Assembly (NCBI GenBank): GCA_946546175.1
Contig: CAMNNY010000117.1
Location: 1-43,100, forward strand
Reading direction: 5' to 3'
Length of the DNA stretch: 43,100 bases
DNA from: an uncultured Bacteroidales bacterium
GTDB taxonomy: Bacteria > Bacteroidota > Bacteroidia > Bacteroidales > UBA932
Shown here: piece by piece, positions 1 to 8,759 of the stretch
How the letters are laid out: every line of letters starts with the position of its first letter
How positions within the stretch are numbered: the stretch's first letter is position 1
Made by a program: the position numbers and the translations under genes
Notes under the pieces: model-generated
Told to the model about the DNA's origin: nothing
The model's input: the letters and a program-made list of their open reading frames with translations, nothing else
Databases searched by the model: none

Positions 1-49
1 GGAATTACGATTTAACGGCCTAAAGTTAATCATTATCCGCCACTTGTCC

Positions 50-84
50 AAACGAAAGGCCCCCTGGAGCGAATCCAGAGGGCC
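50..84 (-). terminator. Probable intrinsic terminator behind mnmE
   Basis: Positions 58-68 and 74-84 form an inverted repeat with 10 of 11 pairs matched and a 5-base loop. Read on the minus strand, the stem is followed by CTTTCGTTTG (58 down to about 49), a broken T-rich tract. It sits downstream of mnmE and of the small ORF at 113-214, where a terminator would be expected. The T-tract is imperfect, so termination may be partial. Confidence 0.6.
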
Positions 85-112
85 TGACAGTTTCAGGTCT
101 CAGTCCCGGAGA

Positions 113-214
113 CTACGGCTCGCCGCCACCGGCCGCAGCAGCGGCGGTGGGCTCTTCCACGAGTTTGATGACGGATGCTTTGGCGCGGGATTTGGTGATT
201 ATTTTGATAATCAA
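113..214 (-). CDS. Possible 33-codon ORF directly behind mnmE
   Basis: Directly after the TGA of mnmE, in the same frame, a TTG opens a 33-codon ORF ending in TAG at 113-115. The predicted peptide starts with a basic, beta-branched stretch (IIKIITKSRAKASVIKL) and ends in a run of Ala and Gly followed by EP. Third positions are mostly G or C, as in neighbouring genes, and the terminator hairpin follows the TAG. I recognise no family. It could be a small coupled gene or chance. MnmE itself should end at its C-x-G-K tail, so a longer MnmE is not needed. Confidence 0.22.
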   Translation of the reverse strand: MIIKIITKSRAKASVIKLVEEPTAAAAAGGGEP

Positions 215-1585
215 TCACTTTCCGATGCAGAACCGCCCGAATATCTCTCCGAGCAGTTCGTCGGTGGTGATTTCGCCGAAGATGGAGCCGAGGCTGGAGA
301 TTGCGGCGCGCAGATCCTCGGCCAGAAGGTCGCCGGGGAGGTTGCGGGAAAGGGCGTCGGAGGCGCGAGAAAGGTCTTCTGAAGCATCGCAGAGGGCCTG
401 ATAGTGGCGGGCAGAGGTGACGATTGCGCCCTCGCCTGAGGAGAGGCCGAAGCCGCATGAGGCAATAGCGGAGCGCAGAGCATCCAGGCCAGTGCCTCGA
501 AGAGCCGATATCGCAACAGTCTGGTGTGCAAAACCCGCAGAATCACACACCGGCTCGTCCGATCCCGCCGCCAGATCGCATTTATTCAGCGCGACAATGA
601 CCTTTTGGTCTTCGGACACTTCGTCCATGACACGGCGAAGAACAGCCTCGCGCGAAGAAGGGGAGTCGCAGGCATCCAGAAGGCAGATTACGATGGCAGC
701 TGAGCGGAGCTTTTCGAGCGAGCGCCCGATGCCGAGCCGCTCCACCGTGTCAGAAGAATCGCGCAACCCCGCCGTATCGATAAATCGGTACCGGACACCG
801 TCCAGGACCATAGTCTCCTCGACGGTATCGCGCGTGGTCCCGGGGATATCCGAAACGATCGCGCGGTCTTCGCCCAAGAGGGCGTTTAGAAGGGTGCTTT
901 TCCCGGAATTGGGCGCTCCCACGATAGCGACCGGTACGCCGTTCTTAACTGCATTGCCCACACGGTAGGAGGCCTTGAGGGCATCCACGCGGCCCCGGCA
1001 GTCTGCCAGCAGGCCGGAAAGTCGCGAGCGGTCGGCAAATTCGACCTCCTCCTCGCTGAAATCGAGCTCCAGCTCCACGAGCGATGCAAGTTCGACCAGC
1101 TGTGCGCGAAGCCTGCGGAATTCCTCCGAATAACCTCCCTTGAGCTGCGAGAGCGCCAGCCTGTGGGCGGCCTGGGAGTCGGATGCGATGAGATCTGCCA
1201 CCGCCTCCGCCTGGGCAAGGTCCATCTTCCCGTTAAGGAAGGCCCTGCGGGTGAATTCGCCCGGCTCGGCCATTCGGCAGCCCATCTCCATCAAGCGCCG
1301 GAGCAGCTCGGAAACGACAAAAGACGAGGCATGGCAACTGATCTCCACTCCGTCCTCGCCGGTGTAGGAATGCGGGGCGCGGAAGACCGTCACAAGGACT
1401 TGGTCGAGCCCTTCAACCTCTCCGAAGGCAACTCTGTAGCCCTCGTAATCGGAAAGACGTCCGTGGCGAAGCCTGACAAGCTTGTCCGCGAACTCAAGCG
1501 CCCTCGGGCCGCTTACTCTTATCACGGCAATGGCTCCCGCCCCTGGAGCGGTCGCACAAGCACAAATGGTATCTTCAAATCTCAC
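215..1585 (-). CDS. mnmE: tRNA uridine-5-carboxymethylaminomethyl modification GTPase MnmE
   Basis: MnmE with MnmG installs the cmnm5 group on the wobble uridine of certain tRNAs in the cytoplasm. At 456 residues it has the normal family length. Residues 1-120 match the tetrahydrofolate-binding N-terminal domain. The G domain is inserted in a helical domain: P-loop GAPNSGKS at 223-230, DTAG at 270-273, NKCD at 334-337. The protein ends in CIGK, which supplies the conserved catalytic cysteine (C453). The start is GTG at 1583-1585; a TAAATTTG promoter box lies four bases upstream of it, so little or no leader is expected. It is a housekeeping gene marking the left border of the glycan-use region and is divergent from the gene at 1627. 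Confidence 0.97.
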   Translation of the reverse strand: MRFEDTICACATAPGAGAIAVIRVSGPRALEFADKLVRLRHGRLSDYEGYRVAFGEVEGLDQVLVTVFRAPHSYTGEDGVEISCHASSFVVSELLRRLMEMGCRMAEPGEFTRRAFLNGKMDLAQAEAVADLIASDSQAAHRLALSQLKGGYSEEFRRLRAQLVELASLVELELDFSEEEVEFADRSRLSGLLADCRGRVDALKASYRVGNAVKNGVPVAIVGAPNSGKSTLLNALLGEDRAIVSDIPGTTRDTVEETMVLDGVRYRFIDTAGLRDSSDTVERLGIGRSLEKLRSAAIVICLLDACDSPSSREAVLRRVMDEVSEDQKVIVALNKCDLAAGSDEPVCDSAGFAHQTVAISALRGTGLDALRSAIASCGFGLSSGEGAIVTSARHYQALCDASEDLSRASDALSRNLPGDLLAEDLRAAISSLGSIFGEITTDELLGEIFGRFCIGK

Positions 1586-1589
1586 GGCG

Positions 1590-1597
1590 CAAATTTA
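1590..1597 (-). promoter_or_regulatory. Bacteroidota -7 promoter box for mnmE
   Basis: The minus strand reads TAAATTTG, matching the Bacteroidota -7 consensus TAnnTTTG. It ends four bases before the GTG start of mnmE, which would put transcription initiation at or very near the start codon. I see no clear -33 TTG element. It lies back to back with the box at 1612-1619. Confidence 0.5.
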
Positions 1598-1611
1598 ACA
1601 CAAAAAATGCG

Positions 1612-1619
1612 TATCTTTG
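1612..1619 (+). promoter_or_regulatory. Bacteroidota -7 promoter box for the three-gene operon 1627-7120
   Basis: TATCTTTG matches TAnnTTTG and lies seven bases before the ATG at 1627. The same octamer precedes the genes at 28642 and 40057. With such spacing the transcript would start at or next to the ATG. No good -33 element is visible in the 41-base divergent spacer. Confidence 0.55.
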
Positions 1620-1626
1620 AAAGTAT

Positions 1627-3720
1627 ATGAGAAGACTGTTTGTCCTAATGTGTCTGCTGGCCCTCGCGCTCAGTTCATCCGCCGCAGTCCCGACTTTTTT
1701 TGTCAAGGCTGCGCCTCAGGTCATGGATGCACTCAGATGTACAATCGACAGTTCAAGGGCTGACGGCGTCCTCAAGTGGACTGTAACCGTCTCCAACTTA
1801 TCCGACAAACGCATCGAGCCCGAGGCGGCCGGCATTTCTCTTGGCATCGATACCTACATGGACAAGTATCCTGAGTGGCTGGACAAATACTTCCCGACCC
1901 TACTCTACTGCGAACGTACTCACTTCTACGGATATTTCCAGAGTCCCTCCGGCAAGGTTATAGCCATCGCATCGCCCGACCCCGTCGCCTGTTGGCATCT
2001 CGACTATAACATCGCTTACGAAGACCCTCCGGGCTATCCTTTCTGGGGGCATCGGATTGAAGGTGCGTATCTCGATCTAATCCACTGTCTGCCACTTCCC
2101 AAGCATCATCCGCAGAATCTGACAGGCTTGGATCCTGGAGAGTCCAGGTCGTGGACTATATACCTTAAAGAGCTGGAGAGCCTCGACAAACTCGCTGAGA
2201 CCATCTCTGCTACTGCCGGAATACCCGTCATAGATCTGGAGAAGACCAGTTATGCCCCAGGAGAGAAGTTCCGCTACAAAGTATACGGAGAAGGGGTCAG
2301 GGTCAGAGCCCGCCGACGTGCGTTCAGGGGTACGCATACAATAACGGCAACCGACAGAGAAGGCCACATAGCCACTGCAACGGTTCATATCCGCACCCCT
2401 TGGTCCAGGACAATCAAGCTCGCACGGGCAGCAGCTCTTCGCTACAAGCAACACGGCGGCTCGCATGTCGAATCTTCCTATGGCTTCTTCTCCGCTTTTC
2501 TGGCTGCGAAGCATTTTCCCTCGACAATATATGACCCCCCGTTGAAAGATCGCTTCGACTTCCTTCTCGATCTGCAGTTTGACACTGTTCGTGCATATCC
2601 CAGAGTCTTTCCGGACCGCATCCAGAATACGGCGATGACCATAAGCATGCTTGCAGACAAATACGAAGCATACGGCGACCTCTCCGACCTGCGCCTTGCA
2701 AGCCGCCTGTGCGATTGGATGACAGACCATTCGCAGGCATCTGACGGCGCTTTCATGAATGGTAATACCGTCTACACCAGTGTCATCTATATAGCAAAGG
2801 CGATAGTTGAACTTTCACTTGCCGAACGCGATTGTGGCGATCCCGATCTGGAGGAGGCTGCAGAGAGGCACTATGCTTGCGCCGAGAAGGCAGTAGACCA
2901 GCTGGTCAGGGCCAGGGGAGACTTCAACACAGAAGGCGAGATTACCTTTGAAGACGGGATGGTATCCTGCTCGGCCCTGCAGATGGGGCAGCTCGCCCTT
3001 CTGACCGATGATCCCCACAAGAGGGCCATATATGCCGGAGAAATGCTCAGGCTTCTGGGTGAGCACGACTGCCTTACACAAAACTTCGTCCCGGATGCCA
3101 GAAGACGCGGGGGAACGCTCCGTTTCTGGGAAGCGCAGTACGATGTAATGCTTATCCCGAATATGATTTCCTCGCCCCACGGCTGGAGTGCCTGGAGGGC
3201 TTACGCTACTTACTACGCATACCTGCTTACGGGCGAAGAAAAATGGCTACGGCAAACCTTCGACGCGGCCGATGCTTTCTCCCAGCTGATAGACGGCAGG
3301 ACGGGCGAACTGAGATGGGCCTTCGTCGTGGACCCGTATGTAAGGGGAGTGCAGGCCGACGAGCCGATAGAGGGTTCGAGCAAGGACTCTCTCCTTTCCG
3401 GAAATCCCAACCCGGCTTGTTATCCCAACCATGAAAAGGTTCTGGGCGAGTGTTATGTCCCGATGGTAAGCGACTATCAGACCGTAAATGTCTGCGACAA
3501 CGACGTCCACGAAGTCTTCAAGTTCATAGCGGAGGCCGTACTCACCCGAGCCTTCATCCTCGAGCGGCCGGACGGAAGCATAGGGGCCTACAACTGCAAA
3601 GTCCGCAGGCGCGGCAAGACTCTTATCGTCAAGGCAGACGAGAAGCAAATCAAAGAATTGTCTGTAAATCTGAAGTCGGACTATGAAGTCCGTTTTTCCG
3701 GAAATATATCATCATTATGA
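1627..3720 (+). CDS. Secreted two-domain protein with C-terminal helical toroid, family unknown
   Basis: This is a 697-residue protein with a Sec signal peptide (about 1-20). Residues about 30-255 look like beta-strand-rich domains, and the segment 205-255 resembles an Ig-like fold. From about 258 onward the protein is a series of amphipathic helices rich in Trp, Tyr and Ala with short loops, as in (alpha/alpha)6 toroids of glycosidases and lyases. A conserved-looking patch [13 protein letters not shown] lies at 276-288 where the toroid begins. I cannot assign it to a named GH or PL family. It is the first gene of an operon, overlapping the GH2 gene by four bases (ATGA), so it very likely acts on the same glycan. 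Alternatives are a glycuronyl hydrolase-like enzyme, an epimerase-like fold, or a non-catalytic protein. Confidence 0.8.
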   Translation: MRRLFVLMCLLALALSSSAAVPTFFVKAAPQVMDALRCTIDSSRADGVLKWTVTVSNLSDKRIEPEAAGISLGIDTYMDKYPEWLDKYFPTLLYCERTHFYGYFQSPSGKVIAIASPDPVACWHLDYNIAYEDPPGYPFWGHRIEGAYLDLIHCLPLPKHHPQNLTGLDPGESRSWTIYLKELESLDKLAETISATAGIPVIDLEKTSYAPGEKFRYKVYGEGVRVRARRRAFRGTHTITATDREGHIATATVHIRTPWSRTIKLARAAALRYKQHGGSHVESSYGFFSAFLAAKHFPSTIYDPPLKDRFDFLLDLQFDTVRAYPRVFPDRIQNTAMTISMLADKYEAYGDLSDLRLASRLCDWMTDHSQASDGAFMNGNTVYTSVIYIAKAIVELSLAERDCGDPDLEEAAERHYACAEKAVDQLVRARGDFNTEGEITFEDGMVSCSALQMGQLALLTDDPHKRAIYAGEMLRLLGEHDCLTQNFVPDARRRGGTLRFWEAQYDVMLIPNMISSPHGWSAWRAYATYYAYLLTGEEKWLRQTFDAADAFSQLIDGRTGELRWAFVVDPYVRGVQADEPIEGSSKDSLLSGNPNPACYPNHEKVLGECYVPMVSDYQTVNVCDNDVHEVFKFIAEAVLTRAFILERPDGSIGAYNCKVRRRGKTLIVKADEKQIKELSVNLKSDYEVRFSGNISSL

Positions 3721-5570
3721 AAAGATATCTGACCATATTAATTCTTACACTATCGCTTACACTTCCTTTATGTGCCCAGGGCTGGGCGCCTGCAGGAGAC
3801 AGGCTTAAAACCCGCTGGGCAGAGCAGGTAGACCCTAAATGTCCGCTTCCCGAGTATCCCCGCCCTCAGATGGTCCGTCAGGACTGGATCAATCTCAATG
3901 GCCTCTGGGATTATTCGATAACTAAAGCAGACCAGCAATACAGTAAGCCGGACGGGAAGATCCTGGTGCCCTTCTGCGTAGAGTCTTCGCTCTCCGGAGT
4001 TCAGAGAAGCATCACAAAAGAAGATGCACTCTGGTATGAAAGGACCTTTACAGTTCCTTCAAAATGGCGCAAACAGAGCGTTCTTCTTCATTTCGGAGCA
4101 TGCGATTGGAAAACTGAAGTCTGGGTCAACGGGACTAAGGTCGGAGAGCATAAGGGAGGATACGCCCCGTTTACTTTCGATATAACAAATGTCCTCAGAA
4201 AGAGCGGCAGGCAGACTATCCGGGTCAGGGTCGAAGATGCCAGCGACAACGGCTATCAGCCGCGCGGCAAGCAGTGCCTCTCGCCCCGTGCAATCTGGTA
4301 TACGCCAACTTCCGGCATCTGGCAGACTGTGTGGCTTGAGCCTGTAAACAAGTCGGCCTACATCGCCTCATACAACACTGTGTGGGACGGAAATACTCTG
4401 TCCATTGATGTCAATGCTGAAGGCGACTATGATGGGATTAAGGCAGTTCTCAAAGACGGTTCCTCAGTAGTCGGCGAAGGACTTAAGATAGCAGTTGAGA
4501 ATCCAAAACTCTGGAGTCCTTCATCTCCCAGCATTTATGGTCTGGAAATATCTCTTCTCAAGAAAGGGAAGACGGTAGACAAGATTGATGGCTACACCTG
4601 CCTTCGCACCGTATCCATGAAAAAGGACGAATGGGCAGGCTCGCATCAGAATGCATACAAGCGCCTGGCTCTGAACGGAGAGCGCCTGTTCATGTTCGGT
4701 CCTCTGGACCAGGGTTACTGGCCGGACGGAATCTTCACCGCGCCTACAGACGAAGCTCTGAAGTCCGATATAATCCGTACCAAGGAACTGGGCTTCAATA
4801 TGATACGCAAACACGTAAAGGTAGAGCCCGCCCGCTGGTACTACTGGTGTGATGTTCTCGGAATAATAGTCTGGCAGGATATGCCCTGCATCGCCGATCC
4901 GGACAGGGAGAACTCCGTCTGGCGCGATCCGGAGGTGGTTGAGAATTCCGTTAACTGGTGGTCCGGAGACAGCTTCGTAGGCGGTTCAGACTGTAAAATC
5001 CCCGAGGAGTGGAAGGACAACTATTACCACGAATGGGGAGAGATAATCGACGCCCTGAAGCCTTTCCAGTGTATTGCTGTCTGGGTGCCTTTCAACGAAG
5101 CGTGGGGCCAGTTCGACACCCGCGAGGTAGTTGCCTTCACCAGAGCACATGACTCGACCCGCCTTGTCAACGAGGCCTCCGGTGGAAACTTCCACTTCGC
5201 CGGCGATATAATCGATGTCCACCATTATTCCTGCCCGGCGATGAACGCCTTCGACCATCAGTTCATCAATGTCCTGGGCGAATATGGCGGTATCGGTTTC
5301 CCCGTAAAGGGCCATATGTGGGTGGAATCCTCAGACAACTGGGGCTACAGCTACGGTAAGGATAAGCAGGGTCTCCAGGACCTCTACGACGAATTCGGAG
5401 AGATGCTCAAGGTCTTCATCAAGACAGGATGCTCAGCCGCAGTCTACACGCAAACCACCGACGTGGAACTCGAATCCAATGGCCTGATGACCTACGACAG
5501 AGAGGTAGTCAAGTTCGACATCGAACATCTGAAAAACGTCAACCAATCTATCATAGAGACACTTAAATGA
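3717..5570 (+). CDS. Glycoside hydrolase family 2 enzyme (beta-galactosidase/beta-glucuronidase type)
   Basis: A 617-residue retaining exo-beta-glycosidase with a Sec signal peptide (cleavage near residue 20, LCAQ), so probably periplasmic. The N-terminal jelly-roll sugar-binding domain spans about 50-210 (NLNGLWDY at 59-66, WVNG at 136-139). An immunoglobulin-like domain follows to about 300, then the TIM barrel. The acid/base is E461 in FNEAWG (459-464); the nucleophile is E522 in GEYGG (521-525). It lacks the C-terminal domains of LacZ and is short, like many Bacteroidales GH2 proteins. The substrate cannot be read from sequence: galactoside, glucuronide, mannoside and arabinoside activities all occur in the family. 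It overlaps both neighbours by four bases. Confidence 0.93.
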   Translation: MKRYLTILILTLSLTLPLCAQGWAPAGDRLKTRWAEQVDPKCPLPEYPRPQMVRQDWINLNGLWDYSITKADQQYSKPDGKILVPFCVESSLSGVQRSITKEDALWYERTFTVPSKWRKQSVLLHFGACDWKTEVWVNGTKVGEHKGGYAPFTFDITNVLRKSGRQTIRVRVEDASDNGYQPRGKQCLSPRAIWYTPTSGIWQTVWLEPVNKSAYIASYNTVWDGNTLSIDVNAEGDYDGIKAVLKDGSSVVGEGLKIAVENPKLWSPSSPSIYGLEISLLKKGKTVDKIDGYTCLRTVSMKKDEWAGSHQNAYKRLALNGERLFMFGPLDQGYWPDGIFTAPTDEALKSDIIRTKELGFNMIRKHVKVEPARWYYWCDVLGIIVWQDMPCIADPDRENSVWRDPEVVENSVNWWSGDSFVGGSDCKIPEEWKDNYYHEWGEIIDALKPFQCIAVWVPFNEAWGQFDTREVVAFTRAHDSTRLVNEASGGNFHFAGDIIDVHHYSCPAMNAFDHQFINVLGEYGGIGFPVKGHMWVESSDNWGYSYGKDKQGLQDLYDEFGEMLKVFIKTGCSAAVYTQTTDVELESNGLMTYDREVVKFDIEHLKNVNQSIIETLK

Positions 5571-7120
5571 GAAGATTATTTCTGGCGGCTGCCGCCATCC
5601 TTGCGGTTTGCTGCTCTTCGGAAGAAGCCCTGACCAGAAAGGCAGAGGCCGATTATGCCATACCAATCCGTAAGGGGGAGCCCTATTGGAACGTATACGC
5701 GAAGAAATTCACCTATGCGCCGGCCTTCGGTTTCGAAAAGGTCGAAGGAGCGGCCGAGTACCGATATACGGTCAGACAGAACGGCTCTGCAGTAGCCTCT
5801 TTCAAGTCTTCGACTCCCAATGATGACCTTGGAAGAATATGGAAGTTGATTCCTCCAGGAAAGACAACACTCACCGTCACTGCGCTAAACTCGCGCGGAG
5901 ACTCGCTATCGCTTGCCGGAACCCGCGAGTTCGTAAGGGATTTCCCTTTCAGGGGAGATTTCGAAGGCCCTGCAAAGAGCTATAGACAGACCGCCCTGGA
6001 TGCCTGCCGCTTCATCCACAACATGCCCTCTACCCGCCATTGGCAGGAGAGCGAGCTGCCGGATATGTCCTATCCCTTCAATTCGTATGTCTGTAAGATA
6101 GTGGGCGCGACAGTGCGCATCGAGTGTCTGGTAGCGCGCGAGATTCCCGAGCTCCATGACGAAGCGATAAAGGCCGCCCTTGGAGCCGGGCGCTACATGG
6201 CCTCCCTCGCTCAGCCCGAAGGCTCTCCGTTGGCTGGATGGCCACCCACCTATGGCGAGGCGCCGGAAGACGGCGACACCTACGTTTCGAAGGTCCAGGC
6301 GGGCAATGGGGCCAAGATGATGGTCCTGGAGGCATCTGTAGCCGGCGAAGCCTTCCTCGATCTGTTCGATGCTACCGGCGATTCCCTATGGCTTGAGCGC
6401 TCGCTCGCCGTTGCCCGGACTTATGCCCGAATCCAGCATGTAGACGGTTCATGGCCCATCAGGGTAAATCTCGCGACAGGGGAGTCCCTCAGCCACTTCC
6501 GCCTCTGGCCCGCACATGCGCTCAAGTACCTGCGCCGTTTCGAGAGCCAGTACGAAATCAAGGAGTTCGAGCAGACGCGCCTCAAGGCCGAGAAATACAT
6601 AACCGAGGTCGCGCTTCCGCGCTTCGACCTTTCGGGTATGTTCGAGGACTCGATGTGGGATGATTTCCCCTCATATATGAACCTTACGAACTTCACGGCC
6701 TCGCCCTATGCAGCCTATCTTCTGACTGCCGAAAAGCCCTCGAAGCTCGATGTCAGCAACGCCTATGACCTCATCCGCCTGAGCGAGGATCAGTTCGTCC
6801 ACTGGGACAAGTTCGAGGGCGTCAATGCCTTCCCGCCTTACGTATGCGAGCAGTATTTCTACGAAGAGCCCATCGATTCATCGATTGCAGATGTGTGTGA
6901 CGGGTATCTGTCGCTCTACGAATACAACGGCGACAAACTGGCTCTGGCGAAGGCAAAGGCCCTTCTGAATTCGCTGACCCGCTTCCAGGAACCGTCCGGC
7001 CGCATCCTTACTCTGATGGTGGACTTCGGCGATCAGGAGCCGGGTATAGAAGAGCTCTGGCTGAACAGTACATGGTGGACCGCTAGCCAGCTTCTAAGGC
7101 TTGATAAGCTTATTCGCTGA
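5567..7120 (+). CDS. Secreted or lipoprotein helical-toroid protein, family unknown
   Basis: A 517-residue protein. The leader ends in LAVCC (12-16), a weak lipobox, so it may be a lipoprotein. Residues about 35-130 look like a beta domain ([13 protein letters not shown]). From about 140 to the end there is an alpha-helical toroid with repeats such as [14 protein letters not shown] and [12 protein letters not shown]; the Q-x-x-DGSW pattern is reminiscent of (alpha/alpha)6 toroid proteins. It is distinct from the toroid protein at 1627. I cannot name a family or catalytic residue. It is the last gene of the three-gene operon, and its stop codon lies inside the 3' end of the convergent gene (overlap 7110-7120). 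A role in degrading the locus glycan is inferred from context only. Confidence 0.78.
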   Translation: MRRLFLAAAAILAVCCSSEEALTRKAEADYAIPIRKGEPYWNVYAKKFTYAPAFGFEKVEGAAEYRYTVRQNGSAVASFKSSTPNDDLGRIWKLIPPGKTTLTVTALNSRGDSLSLAGTREFVRDFPFRGDFEGPAKSYRQTALDACRFIHNMPSTRHWQESELPDMSYPFNSYVCKIVGATVRIECLVAREIPELHDEAIKAALGAGRYMASLAQPEGSPLAGWPPTYGEAPEDGDTYVSKVQAGNGAKMMVLEASVAGEAFLDLFDATGDSLWLERSLAVARTYARIQHVDGSWPIRVNLATGESLSHFRLWPAHALKYLRRFESQYEIKEFEQTRLKAEKYITEVALPRFDLSGMFEDSMWDDFPSYMNLTNFTASPYAAYLLTAEKPSKLDVSNAYDLIRLSEDQFVHWDKFEGVNAFPPYVCEQYFYEEPIDSSIADVCDGYLSLYEYNGDKLALAKAKALLNSLTRFQEPSGRILTLMVDFGDQEPGIEELWLNSTWWTASQLLRLDKLIR

Positions 7121-8759
7121 GAGACTCCAAGAGGAACTTCCTCGTCTCCATATAACGGGTCGGGGAAGTACAATAGACCCACCAATTCGTTACGAGCCCG
7201 TCGCAGATAGCGCGGGCTTTTCCTACATCCTTGCGCTCCAGCATCTTCAGGAGTGTGATGTCTTCCAGACCGTCACGCATCTGCTCGAAGCGTATCGAAC
7301 GCAGGAATTTATGGTAGCCCGGGTAGACGATCCAGCTGTCGCCGCCGGGAAGTACCAGAGAGCCTGACCACTTGCTGGCGTCTTTGTAGCAGTCTGCATT
7401 CCAGTAATTGAAGCCCCAGTGCAGGAAACCTTCAGCGCCGTACTTATAACCCATCCAATAGACCATACGGCCTTTGAGAAGGGGCTGCTCGATAAATCTG
7501 TTGGGATACTCTTCCTGAGGGAAACAGCAGGTGTAAAACCAGATATGGTCTCCCGCCTTCTGGCGCTCCTTGTAGAAGTCGTAGTTGTTGTGCCAGATAT
7601 TCAGCTGAGGCACCCAAATATCCACCGCACCGGTCAGCCTGGTAGTCTGAAGAGCCTCAAGAACCTGGATGTCTTTCCAATAGCGGCGGATAAAGCGGAC
7701 GACCTCGCAGTAGCTTTCGGCATTGGCGTCGATAGGCTCGTCGCAGACTTTCTGGACCCACCTGTCTGCCCAGCCGTTCTGCTCGACATGGGCCTTGTAA
7801 GCCGGCAGGAACTGCGAGTAGAATTCCTGTACCCTGGGATCGGAGACGGGCAGCAGCTCAATCTCGTCGCCTCCCATCGGATAAAAGAGTCCCATCGGGC
7901 TTTCCCATACCGGGTTCAGCCTATGGCCAAGTTCGGCGCCCTGGATCCGTTCTCCCACCCCGTGGGCTATGTAGCCTCGGACCTGCTTGTCGAAAAGAGT
8001 CCAGTCGAAAGTCCATTTCCCGTCGCTTCCGCGCTCCATCCCGACTACCCTGAAGATATTGACCATGGACATAGTCTGATGGCCCTCGTACATCTTCTCG
8101 GCCAGCTGGTCCATATACTCCCAATAAAGGTCGGAATCAAGTTCGACCTTCTCGCCGTTGTTCCAATAGGTGAGGACCTCGGGGAAGTCGAAGACCCAGT
8201 TTACGTTCTCAAAGGATGGTTTCTCCATATCGAACGGGTAGACTTTGACCTTTACCGGCTCTCTGAAACAAAAGCCTCTTCCTTTCATAGTTACGGTAGC
8301 CGTGTAGATGCCCGCAGGAGTCCTTTCGGGGACACGCAGGGTAATCCAGGGACAGAAGGCTCTGAATGCAGGCAGATCGTAGCTGTCCTGTTCCAGAATA
8401 GGATCGGGGAAGAGCCCGGAATTGCTGCGTAGGGCGTCATGGGCCGGGTACTGCTGGAGTTCCGAGCAGCCTACATAATCGACGAGACCACATACCGGAG
8501 CGGGAATCTTATTACCCTCATCCGAGCGGAATTCGCTGCAACTGATCCTGAAGTTCTTGACCGGAGAATTGGAATACAGCGCAAACTGAAATTCTACATT
8601 CATCCCGCCCGCGGCGTATTGCATCTGGGGAGCGGCCGGAAAGGCCGTCATCTCAGGAAATACCTTGACAAGGGGATCTACCTGGCTGCAGGTTACCCTG
8701 ACGCATGAGAGCAGGCTGAGGGCTGCAGCGGCTATTATTGGGGCTCGTAACGCTTTCAT
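7110..8759 (-). CDS. GH123-like / DUF4091 glycosidase lipoprotein
   Basis: A 549-residue protein. A lipobox (LLSC, Cys19) without acidic residues behind it suggests a periplasm-facing lipoprotein. The N-terminal beta-sandwich (about 30-175) precedes a TIM-barrel region with an adjacent Asp-Glu pair, D340-E341 in CDEP. In GH123 beta-N-acetylgalactosaminidases an Asp-Glu pair serves substrate-assisted catalysis. The C-terminal part has the motifs FLHWGFNYW and MRDGLEDITLL, shared almost word for word with the protein at 30903. Many DUF4091 proteins are uncharacterised, so GalNAc specificity is not certain. It is the last gene of the minus-strand operon. Its ATG follows the upstream TAA with no gap (TAAATG), so translation is probably coupled. 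Confidence 0.85.
   Translation of the reverse strand: MKALRAPIIAAAALSLLSCVRVTCSQVDPLVKVFPEMTAFPAAPQMQYAAGGMNVEFQFALYSNSPVKNFRISCSEFRSDEGNKIPAPVCGLVDYVGCSELQQYPAHDALRSNSGLFPDPILEQDSYDLPAFRAFCPWITLRVPERTPAGIYTATVTMKGRGFCFREPVKVKVYPFDMEKPSFENVNWVFDFPEVLTYWNNGEKVELDSDLYWEYMDQLAEKMYEGHQTMSMVNIFRVVGMERGSDGKWTFDWTLFDKQVRGYIAHGVGERIQGAELGHRLNPVWESPMGLFYPMGGDEIELLPVSDPRVQEFYSQFLPAYKAHVEQNGWADRWVQKVCDEPIDANAESYCEVVRFIRRYWKDIQVLEALQTTRLTGAVDIWVPQLNIWHNNYDFYKERQKAGDHIWFYTCCFPQEEYPNRFIEQPLLKGRMVYWMGYKYGAEGFLHWGFNYWNADCYKDASKWSGSLVLPGGDSWIVYPGYHKFLRSIRFEQMRDGLEDITLLKMLERKDVGKARAICDGLVTNWWVYCTSPTRYMETRKFLLESLSE

Noticed and set aside
7094-7118. Possible bidirectional terminator around AAGCTTATT at the convergent junction
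   Set aside because: Only a short palindrome is present, with no stable stem or T-run on either strand.
7419-8432. A 337-codon open frame antisense to the GH123-like gene
   Set aside because: It covers the catalytic CDEP region of the sense gene and shows no recognisable domain.
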